Origin: JAWLHJ01 sp039587535
Lineage (GTDB): Bacteria; Gemmatimonadota; Gemmatimonadetes; Longimicrobiales; Gaopeijiaceae
Length of the DNA: 11,445 nucleotides
NCBI GenBank assembly: GCA_039587535.1
Contig: JBDHIF010000054.1
Location: forward strand, 1 to 11,445
Direction: 5' to 3'
Shown: one piece after another, positions 1-6,167 of the stretch
How the letters are laid out: each line of letters begins with the position of its first letter
How positions within the stretch are numbered: position 1 is the stretch's first letter
Notes under the pieces: model-generated
Databases searched by the model: none
Seen by the model: the letters and a program-made list of their open reading frames with translations, nothing else
Told to the model about the DNA's origin: nothing
Made by a program: the position numbers and the translations under genes

Positions 1-739
1 AGCGCCGCATGCGCAGCGCCACCTTCGCCAGGTTGCTGGCGTGGTCGGGCGTGGCCTCGGGTAGTCCCGACACGGCCATGTACGCGTCACCGATCGTCTT
101 GATGCGCTCGCAGCCGAACAGCTCCACGACCCGGTCGAACGCGGTGAAGATATCGTTGAGCTCGGCGATCAGAGCCGCGGGCTCCTGGGAGATCGCCATT
201 TCGGTGAAGCCCACGAAATCCAACATCAGGACGGACACCTCGTCGAACACCTGAGGCGCCGTGGTCCCGAATTCCCGCAACTCCTCGTAGACGGACCGGG
301 GCATCACGTTCAACAGCAGCTTCTCCACCCGCTCCTTTTCCTTCTGCAGCTCCCGGTTCTTCTTCTCCACCATGCGGGAGTAGGAGTCGAGCATGTACTC
401 GGCTTCCTTCTGCTTGGAGACGTTGGAGGCCTCGGCGACCAGATAGCGCTCTCCCTCGATGTCCTGGATCCGGAGCTCGACCTGGATGTCGATCGTCCGC
501 GCGCCCCGAGTCGCCTGAGTGTCCCACTTGTAGGCGCGACCACGCGCCAGCCGGCTTCGCGCCCTTTCGGCGTCCAACCCGGTGAGCCGCGCCTCAAGGT
601 GATCTCCATCGCCGGTCTGGGGGAGCCACTCCCGGAATTGCGGGTTCTCGTAGAGAATTTCCCAGGTCTCGGGATCCGCCAGGGCGACCCCGGTATTGAT
701 GGCCTCGACGGCCAGCTGGACGGGCGTGCCGAGCTTCAT
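1..739 (-). CDS. Class III adenylate cyclase with N-terminal PAS-like region (3' end cut off)
   Basis: Likely makes cAMP from ATP in the cytoplasm; no membrane segment is visible. The frame is open from ATG at 739 to the window edge (246 codons) and continues past it. Residues about 1-108 look like a small PAS-type sensor (ADPETWEILYENPQFREWL, then RYLVAEASNVS). A charged helical linker follows at about 109-143, then LLLNVMPRSVYEEL, typical of the helix that feeds class III cyclase domains. The catalytic domain starts near 165. D174 in LDFVGFT and D218 in KTIGDAYM match the two metal-binding aspartates. K214, just before TIGD, is the adenine-selecting lysine where guanylate cyclases have Glu. 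The transition-state Asn/Arg and second base-specifying residue lie outside the window. GGAG sits 8 nt before the start. The gene begins 14 nt after the truncated hemoglobin stop, so the two form an operon. Family and ATP specificity are well supported; the PAS call is moderate. Confidence 0.9.
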   Translation of the reverse strand, partial: MKLGTPVQLAVEAINTGVALADPETWEILYENPQFREWLPQTGDGDHLEARLTGLDAERARSRLARGRAYKWDTQATRGARTIDIQVELRIQDIEGERYLVAEASNVSKQKEAEYMLDSYSRMVEKKNRELQKEKERVEKLLLNVMPRSVYEELREFGTTAPQVFDEVSVLMLDFVGFTEMAISQEPAALIAELNDIFTAFDRVVELFGCERIKTIGDAYMAVSGLPEATPDHASNLAKVALRMRR

Positions 740-753
740 GACTCCCACTCCGA

Positions 754-1128
754 TCAGGCTTCCACGGTGGTGGGAGGAACCACCACGCTCTGCTGACGCA
801 GGGCCACCTCCCGCATGACGAACTGAATCTCCGCCGGATCCAGACCGAAGTCCTCGAGGGTCTCCGACAGAAGCTCCGCCATGAGCCGGAAGTCGGCGTG
901 CGAGATCCCCAGGTGCTCATGGGCGCGCTGCAGGTGCTCGTCGGAGAAGGATGCAGGCCCGCCCATGATCGATGCGATGAACTTGGTTTGATGGTCGATG
1001 AGGCGACGAACGTCGACGCCGTGGAAATAGCGCTCGAGCTCCGAGTCGAGGAGCCGGTCGTACAGCTCCGAAACGATCTTGCGCACTTTCGCGAAGCCAC
1101 CGAGTCGCTGAAACATCGAGGGGGCCAT
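754..1128 (-). CDS. glbN: Truncated hemoglobin, group I (trHbN-like)
   Basis: A 124-residue single-domain globin with the 2-over-2 fold, expected to bind heme and O2, NO or CO in the cytoplasm. It opens with the family signature FQRLGGFAKVRKIV. Aligned by eye with mycobacterial trHbN, Y23 (in ELYDRLL) is the B10 tyrosine, F35 the CD1 phenylalanine, Q47 (in DHQTKF) the E11 glutamine, and H70 (in QRAHEHLGI) the proximal F8 histidine. The GGP motif after helix E and the HLGI stretch also fit. All heme-pocket residues are therefore present. The start at 1128 has AGGGAG 8 nt upstream. Family members either oxidise NO to nitrate, which requires a reductase, or act as gas carriers or sensors. Here the next gene, 14 nt downstream, is a PAS/adenylate cyclase, which makes a sensing role worth considering. 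That role is inferred. Confidence 0.92.
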   Translation of the reverse strand: MAPSMFQRLGGFAKVRKIVSELYDRLLDSELERYFHGVDVRRLIDHQTKFIASIMGGPASFSDEHLQRAHEHLGISHADFRLMAELLSETLEDFGLDPAEIQFVMREVALRQQSVVVPPTTVEA

Positions 1129-1364
1129 CGGTGCAACTCCCTGGTTGAGGCGAGGCTTGTAAGCGTATCGTGGCCGCCGGGGCGCCTGTTCGTGTTGGAC
1201 GGCAGTCCCGGCACCATCCTCTCTGAAAGGGGCATGCGGCTTTTGGGGGAAAAGGCGGACACGCGGCCGGGGCGGTGCGTTGCGGTCCTGCCGCACCTCC
1301 TGCAAATTTCGGTGCTGATGCGCGTGCCGAGTCACCGAACAAAAGCCCCTCCCTCCCGTCGATC
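1129..1364. promoter_or_regulatory. Divergent intergenic region between the globin/cyclase and kinase/flavin reductase operons
   Basis: The two operons point away from each other here, so both promoters should lie in these 236 bases if the kinase starts at 1365. I could not find a convincing -35/-10 pair on either strand, nor a clear regulator-binding palindrome. The plus-strand kinase frame stays open back to a GTG at 1275, so the true intergenic space may be as short as 146 bases. Confidence 0.4.
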
Positions 1365-2507
1365 GTGACCACATCCAGACGCCAGCAAGCGCCGAACGAA
1401 GCGCGACGACTCGAAGCCGTGGGCCGCCTGGCCGGCGGCGTCGCCCATGACCTCAACAACTTGCTCACGGTCATCGCCGGGTATGCCGAGCTGCTGAGAG
1501 GAGGCGTCGAGGACTCCGACGATCGGCGAGCGTTGGACGAGATCCGGGCGGCCGCAAAGAAAGCCGCCTCGTTGTCCCGCGAGCTGTTGGCCTTCGGGCA
1601 AAACGAAGCAGGCGAGCTCCAGGCCATGGACCTCAACCGGGTCATCTCTGGCATCCGGGAGATGCTGAGCCGGCTCGCCACGGAAGAGGTCTCGTTCCGC
1701 TGTGAGCTGCATCCGACCCTCGGCCCGGTCATGGCGGACCGCGCACTGCTCGAGCAGGCCGTGGTCCATCTCGTCGGAAGCGCGCGGGACGCTGTCGGCT
1801 CCGTGGGCGCCATCACCCTGCGCACTTTTCCTCTGGAGACAGACGCGACCATCCGCCCCGCCGGGTTACCGCCCGGCAGCTATGTGTGTCTCTCCGTTTC
1901 CGACGACCGGGGCGGAGACCCGGAATCGACGGAGCAAGTTTTCGAGCCCCATTTCTCGGACCCCGACGGAGGATTGGATCAGGATCTTGGCCTGGCCAGC
2001 GCGTACGGCATCGTCAAGCAGCTCGGCGGCGAGCTCACGGTGGGCAGCGGCCCCGAAGGCACCACGTTCACCGCCTACCTGAACCAGGCCGAGTCGCCCG
2101 TACGTTCGGAAAGCTGGCCTACGCCGGCTCCTGCCGACGACGGGCCGGCCACCGTACTCGTCGTCGAGGACGAGGAATCGGTGCGAAAGCTCGTGCGGAT
2201 CATGCTGACCCGGAGCGGTCACCGGGTGATCGAGTCGGCCCGACCCGAAGAGGCCCTAGACCTCGCTCGGGCCCACGCCGACGAGATCGACCTGCTTCTC
2301 ACGGACGTCGTGATGCCGCAGATGAATGGGCGCGAGCTGGCGGAGCGCATCCAGCAGATCCGCCCCATGCCGGTCGTCTTCATGTCCGGGTACACGGGAG
2401 ACGCCCTGGCGACCCGCAGGGTGCTGGATGCAGACACCGTGCTTCTGCAGAAGCCCTTCACGGCCGCGCAGCTCGCATCGGCCCTGCGCGAGGCGCTGGA
2501 CGGGTGA
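1365..2507 (+). CDS. Hybrid histidine kinase/response regulator with degraded ATP-binding site
   Basis: A 380-residue cytoplasmic protein: a HisKA dimerisation/phosphoacceptor domain (about 12-80), a HATPase-like domain (about 88-240) and a receiver (about 262-380). No sensor or membrane domain is seen. The phosphoacceptor is H28 in GGVAHDLNNLL; the adjacent D29 and N32 fit the HisKA phosphatase motif. The receiver is complete: E268/D269 acidic pair, D314 (LLTDVVMP), S341 and K363 (QKPF). The HATPase domain is not. The N-box reads HLVGSARDAV, with S139 where the Mg-ATP-binding Asn belongs. The G1 box reads SDDRGGD, with R182 replacing the first Gly. The G2 box reads DQDLGL, with D205 and D207 replacing two glycines. 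The fold and FEPHF are kept. It may act as a phosphatase or phosphotransfer protein rather than a kinase (inference). The start is uncertain: GTG at 1365 is chosen because codons 1275-1364 look non-coding; GTG at 1275 would give 410 residues. Neither has a good ribosome-binding site. Confidence 0.85.
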   Translation: MTTSRRQQAPNEARRLEAVGRLAGGVAHDLNNLLTVIAGYAELLRGGVEDSDDRRALDEIRAAAKKAASLSRELLAFGQNEAGELQAMDLNRVISGIREMLSRLATEEVSFRCELHPTLGPVMADRALLEQAVVHLVGSARDAVGSVGAITLRTFPLETDATIRPAGLPPGSYVCLSVSDDRGGDPESTEQVFEPHFSDPDGGLDQDLGLASAYGIVKQLGGELTVGSGPEGTTFTAYLNQAESPVRSESWPTPAPADDGPATVLVVEDEESVRKLVRIMLTRSGHRVIESARPEEALDLARAHADEIDLLLTDVVMPQMNGRELAERIQQIRPMPVVFMSGYTGDALATRRVLDADTVLLQKPFTAAQLASALREALDG

Positions 2508-3034
2508 GCCGCCGTCCGGTCGACGCCCGCATCTCGACCGGCCGGGAGGAAGACCCGGATCTGGGTGGCGCGGGTCTGGGCGCGGCCGACTTCCGGGAAG
2601 CGCTGTCGCATTGGGCGTCCGGCGTCACCATCGTAGCCGTGCGGGACGGGGACGACGTCCACGCGATCACGGTGAGCTCCCTCACCTCGGTTTCGCCGGA
2701 TCCACCGACGGTCTTGGTGTCCTTGAGCTCCTCCGCCCGCGTGCTGCCTTTCGTCGAGACCGGCACCCCCTTGGGCATCAGCATCTTGGCTGACGAACAG
2801 AGGGGACTGGCCTCGATCTACGCGGACAGCTACCCGGTGGGCGCCTCGCCGTTCGGTGGAGACGCGGCACCTCTGGTCGAGGGCGCGCTCGTGGGGTTGA
2901 CCTGCCGCGTGTCGGAGATGATCGAGCTTGCGGGCTCCCACGTGGTTGCGGCCACTGTGGAGGCGGCGCGAGTCGGCTCCCGAGAGCTCCCTCTACTGTA
3001 TTACCGTCGACGATATCGCGCCCTCGCCGAATGA
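2504..3034 (+). CDS. Flavin reductase-like FMN-binding domain protein
   Basis: A 176-residue protein of the flavin reductase-like split-barrel family (PF01613 type). Members bind FMN or FAD and use NAD(P)H to supply reduced flavin to a monooxygenase or other acceptor. From about residue 28 it shows the family's opening pattern FREALSHWASGVTIVAV, then HAITVSSLTSVSPDPPTVLV, the flavin-phosphate-binding stretch, and LGISILADEQRGLASIYA. It ends with the expected C-terminal strand LPLLYYRRRYRAL. The first 27 residues, rich in Asp, Gly and Arg, are poorly conserved in look and probably disordered. The GTG start overlaps the kinase stop as GTGA, so translation is probably coupled; GAGG lies 10 nt before it. 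The same frame is open upstream inside the kinase gene, but that part encodes Arg-rich shadow sequence and is excluded. No partner monooxygenase gene is in the window. Family is confident; substrate unknown. Confidence 0.88.
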   Translation: MSRRPVDARISTGREEDPDLGGAGLGAADFREALSHWASGVTIVAVRDGDDVHAITVSSLTSVSPDPPTVLVSLSSSARVLPFVETGTPLGISILADEQRGLASIYADSYPVGASPFGGDAAPLVEGALVGLTCRVSEMIELAGSHVVAATVEAARVGSRELPLLYYRRRYRALAE

Positions 3035-3054
3035 GGCGGCGGCATCTGGCCATG

Positions 3055-3083
3055 TTGGCTACCCACTCCGCTCTCTCTAGACT
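3055..3083 (+). promoter_or_regulatory. Candidate sigma-70-type promoter for the Ser/Thr kinase gene
   Basis: TTGGCT at 3055-3060 and TAGACT at 3078-3083 each match the consensus -35 and -10 hexamers at four of six positions, with an ideal 17-nt spacer. The pair lies in the gap after the flavin reductase stop (3034) and about 83 nt before the kinase start, so the kinase gene can be transcribed independently of the upstream operon. Found by eye only. Confidence 0.45.
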
Positions 3084-3154
3084 ACACATGACGCTCGGTC
3101 CGGAAGGCCCCCTGGAGGTGCATCGGGAGGCGGAACGCCGGGCGCAAGCGAGGT

Positions 3155-3160
3155 AGGAGG
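3155..3160 (+). promoter_or_regulatory. Ribosome binding site that decides the Ser/Thr kinase start
   Basis: A perfect AGGAGG abuts ATG at 3161 with no spacing, too close for initiation there. The in-frame ATG at 3167 lies 6 nt downstream, an optimal distance, so 3167 is the preferred start. Confidence 0.7.
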
Positions 3161-3166
3161 ATGAGC

Positions 3167-5908
3167 ATGGAGGGAAGCCCCGAGACGGGCGATCTCCGAA
3201 AACGTGTCGATGAAGCCTTCGATCAGGCTCTCGACCTGGGAGCCGACGAGGCAGAGGCGTTCCTCGAGGAGCTGCTGGCCAGGGATCCCGCCGTGCATGC
3301 GGAGGTGACGGCCCTCTTGTCGGCGCACGCCCGAACCGAGGGACTGCTCGAGGACGAGGCCATCGAAGCCGTCGCCTCCATGGCGTCCGATGCACTGCAG
3401 TCGATCCGTATCGGTCCCTACCGCACAATCCGGGAGATCGGTCGGGGCGGGATGGCCCTCGTCTACCTTGCCGAGCGGGCCGACGGGCAGTACGAGCAGC
3501 ACGTCGCCATCAAGCTGATCCGTGGACGGCCGGACGCTCTGGAGCTCCACCGCCGCTTCCTCGCCGAACGGCAGATCCTCGCGTCGTTGGACCATCCGAA
3601 CATCGGCCGGCTCCTGGACGGAGGGTTGAGCCCGAGTGGCTTCCCGTACCTGGTCATGGAGTACGTGGATGGGCTGCCGATCACCGACTATTGCGACCGG
3701 CACCGCCTGTCCGTCGACGAGCGACTCCGCCTGTTCCGGGCCGTGTGCGACGCGGTCCACTACGCGCACCGCAACCTCATCATCCACCGGGACCTGAAGC
3801 CTACGAACATCCTGGTGACCGCCGGCGGAACGCCCAAGCTGCTGGACTTCGGCATCGCCAAGCTGCTGGACAAGGATCTGAGCGCCGCGCCGATCACCCG
3901 GACCGATCACCGCATCATGACGCCGGAGTACGCCAGCCCCGAGCAGGTTCAGGGCTCGACGCTGACGACGGCCAGCGACGTCTACGGGCTGGGCATCCTC
4001 CTGTACGAGATGCTCTGTGGACACCGCCCCTACCGGCTTTCCCAACGCCCAGCCGCGGAGGTTCTCACCCTCGTGTGCGAGAAGGACCCCGAGCGACCCA
4101 GCACCCGGGTGCTGCAACACGAGCAGGTGCCCGGCGGCGACGGGGCGACGCACGAGATCGGCCCGGAAGAGGTGAGCGCGGCCCGCAACCTCTCGGTGGA
4201 CCGCCTCCGTCGACGCCTCCAGGGGGACCTGGACAACATCGTCATGAAGGCCCTCCGGAAGGAGCCCACCCGCCGTTACGTGTCGGCCGAGCTTCTGGGG
4301 CAGGACATCGACAGATACCTATCGGGCCTGCCGGTGATCGCCCACCGGGGCTCCGCGTGGTACCGGGCCGGCAAGTTCTTGAGGCGCTACAGAGCCCAGT
4401 CGGCCGCGGCTGCCCTGGCGGCGGTGTCGTTGCTCGTGGGCCTGGGCGCCGCTGTCTGGCAGGGCCGCGTCGCGGCTCGAGAGCGGGACCGGGCCGAAGC
4501 CGCACTGGCGCAGGCCGAGCAGGCGCTGCGGCAGTCGCTGGAGGTCAAGGACTTCTTGATCACCCTGTTCGAGGCGAACGATCCGATGGAGGCCAGGGGC
4601 GCCACTCCCACAGCCGGCGACCTGCTGGCGAGGGGCGTGGATCGGGTGGCCGAGCTCGAAGGTCAACCCTCGGTTCAGGCCGAGATGCTCGACGCCATCG
4701 GCCGGGTCTATCAGAGCCTGGGCCGCTTCGAGGACGCCCTCCCCTACCTGGCGCAGGCGCTCGATCTCAGGCGTGAGGTGTTCGGCGATGCCGATCCGGT
4801 GGTAGCCGAGAGCCTGGACCGCATGGGCACGATCCTTCGGTTGACCGGCCGCTACCGGGAAGCGGAGCCGTACTTCAGGGAAAGCGTCGCCCTCAGTCGG
4901 CAACTGCTGGGACCGTACGACGCCCGGGTCGCCACCGTACTGAACAACCTCTCCGTGCTGCTGCGGACCGTGGGCGAATACGAAGAGGCGGAAACGCTGG
5001 CCCTGGAAGCTCTGGGCGTCTGGGAACAAGCCCTGGAGGGCCCTGACCCCGAGTTGGCGTTCGGCCTCCGCAACCTGGGCTGGCTGCGATCGCTCCAGGG
5101 CGACGACGTCGGAGCCGAGGCGTATTACCGCCGGGCCCTGGACATGCGCGTGGCCCTGCACGGTGAACGCCACCCCGACGTAGCCGGGATGCAGATCCTC
5201 CTGGCGGACCTCTTCCTGGCGCGCGACGACTGGCAAGCCGCCGAGCCCCTCTACCGTGATGCCCTGGACACACGCCGTACGTTTCTGGGCGAGGCCCATC
5301 CCTACACGGCCTCCGCGCTCAACAACCTGGGACTCGCGACGCAGGCCAAAGGGGATCCCGCCGGCGCCGAGGTCATGCACCGGCAGGCGATCGCGGCCTG
5401 GGAGGCGGCCCTGGGGCGGGAGCATGCGTACTACGCCTGGGGCCTGAACGACCTGTCCATGGCCACCTACGCACAGGGACGCCTGGACGAGGCCGAGAGG
5501 CTCCAGCTGCAGTCCCTGGCCCTTCGGCGTCGGCTCCTGGGCGACGACCACCCCGACGTTGCGCTCAGCCTCCACAACCTGGGCATGATCCTGGCAGCAC
5601 GCGGCCAGCTGAGGGACGCTCGGGCCCATCTCGAAGAGGCCCTCGCCATGCGCCGGGGTCACTTCGGAAGCGAGCACCCGGACGTCTCGAAGTCGCTGCG
5701 TGAGCTGGCGGTCGTCAACGAGCAGCTCGGACGGAGTGATGACGCCGTGACGATGCTGGAAGAAGCCCTCGCCCTGAGCCGGGACTACTTCGGTGACGAC
5801 CACGGGCGGACCCGCACGATCTACGCCGATCTGATCCGCGTGCACGAGCGCCGCGGGGACCGAGAGGCGGCGGCGCGGTACCGGCGGTTGGCCCAGTTGG
5901 GCGCGTAG
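3167..5908 (+). CDS. Transmembrane Ser/Thr protein kinase (PknB-like) with C-terminal TPR array
   Basis: A 913-residue eukaryote-like kinase that would phosphorylate Ser/Thr on cytoplasmic proteins. Residues 1-80 form a helical N-terminus of the kind often seen in TPR-kinases of Gemmatimonadota and Acidobacteria. The kinase domain (about 82-390) is intact: glycine loop GRGGM at 92-96, catalytic K116 in VAIK, HRD at 207-209 in IIHRDLKPTNIL, DFG at 227-229, then TPEYASPEQ and SDVYGLG. One hydrophobic segment (about 412-431, AAVSLLVGLGAAVW) should cross the membrane, followed by a short charged coiled-coil-like helix (about 435-460). From about 504 to the end run nine 41-42-residue tetratricopeptide repeats plus a partial tenth, of the kinesin-light-chain type (repeat ends such as LGDDHPDVALSLHNLG). 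By topology the TPR domain faces the periplasm or cell exterior, as an input or scaffold module. The kinase is probably active; its ligand and substrates are unknown. Confidence 0.95.
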   Translation: MEGSPETGDLRKRVDEAFDQALDLGADEAEAFLEELLARDPAVHAEVTALLSAHARTEGLLEDEAIEAVASMASDALQSIRIGPYRTIREIGRGGMALVYLAERADGQYEQHVAIKLIRGRPDALELHRRFLAERQILASLDHPNIGRLLDGGLSPSGFPYLVMEYVDGLPITDYCDRHRLSVDERLRLFRAVCDAVHYAHRNLIIHRDLKPTNILVTAGGTPKLLDFGIAKLLDKDLSAAPITRTDHRIMTPEYASPEQVQGSTLTTASDVYGLGILLYEMLCGHRPYRLSQRPAAEVLTLVCEKDPERPSTRVLQHEQVPGGDGATHEIGPEEVSAARNLSVDRLRRRLQGDLDNIVMKALRKEPTRRYVSAELLGQDIDRYLSGLPVIAHRGSAWYRAGKFLRRYRAQSAAAALAAVSLLVGLGAAVWQGRVAARERDRAEAALAQAEQALRQSLEVKDFLITLFEANDPMEARGATPTAGDLLARGVDRVAELEGQPSVQAEMLDAIGRVYQSLGRFEDALPYLAQALDLRREVFGDADPVVAESLDRMGTILRLTGRYREAEPYFRESVALSRQLLGPYDARVATVLNNLSVLLRTVGEYEEAETLALEALGVWEQALEGPDPELAFGLRNLGWLRSLQGDDVGAEAYYRRALDMRVALHGERHPDVAGMQILLADLFLARDDWQAAEPLYRDALDTRRTFLGEAHPYTASALNNLGLATQAKGDPAGAEVMHRQAIAAWEAALGREHAYYAWGLNDLSMATYAQGRLDEAERLQLQSLALRRRLLGDDHPDVALSLHNLGMILAARGQLRDARAHLEEALAMRRGHFGSEHPDVSKSLRELAVVNEQLGRSDDAVTMLEEALALSRDYFGDDHGRTRTIYADLIRVHERRGDREAAARYRRLAQLGA

Positions 5909-5948
5909 CCGGCGGCGCGGGTAGGCCGGCCGGCGCCTGGGGCGCGCT

Positions 5949-5994
5949 GGGGGCCCAGTTGCGCGTGGACCGCGCCGGTGGCCAGTGGGCCCCC
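5949..5994. repeat. Nested inverted repeat after the kinase gene
   Basis: GGGGGCCCA (5949-5957) and TGGGCCCCC (5986-5994) are perfect 9-nt inverted copies. Inside the loop, GCGCG (5961-5965) and CGCGC (5971-5975) can form a second stem. No T-run follows, so it is not a standard terminator; it could form an RNA hairpin at the 3' end of the kinase transcript. In such GC-rich DNA, chance is a real alternative. Confidence 0.4.
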
Positions 5995-6048
5995 GCAGGC
6001 GCGTGGCCCGCGATGGACGCGCTGCACGCGGTGCCCCCCCCCACGAGC

Positions 6049-6078
6049 AAGGGCGCCCCGCCGCGGCGGGGCGCCCTT
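6049..6078. terminator. Perfect 30-nt palindrome, probable bidirectional terminator
   Basis: Starting AAGGGCGCCCCGCC, the 30 nt equal their own reverse complement, giving a GC-only stem with a short CGCG-type loop. It lies between the convergent kinase (ends 5908) and protease (ends 6168) genes, so it could stop transcription from both sides. On the plus strand TTCTTCC follows the stem, a weak U-tract; on the minus strand only TTGCTC follows. A nine-C run (6034-6042) lies just before it. Confidence 0.65.
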
Positions 6079-6167
6079 CTTCCGTGGCCAGAAGGCCCTC
6101 GGCCTCTGCTTGACCGACCGGGTGATCCGGTCCGAGCCTCCCGGGGCCGGCTAGACCGCCGTGAGAT

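Noticed and set aside
1275..1364. N-terminal extension of the histidine kinase from GTG 1275
   Set aside because: The 30 extra residues have no domain character and no proper ribosome binding site. Kept as an alternative start only, since 1365 is also weak.
1886..2503. Upstream extension of the flavin reductase frame inside the kinase gene
   Set aside because: The extension gives Arg-rich shadow sequence, while the overlapping kinase frame carries HATPase and receiver motifs. The coupled GTG at 2504 is a sensible start.
6034..6042. Run of nine C residues as a phase-variation tract
   Set aside because: It lies between stop codons of convergent genes, outside any coding frame or promoter, so slippage would not switch a gene.
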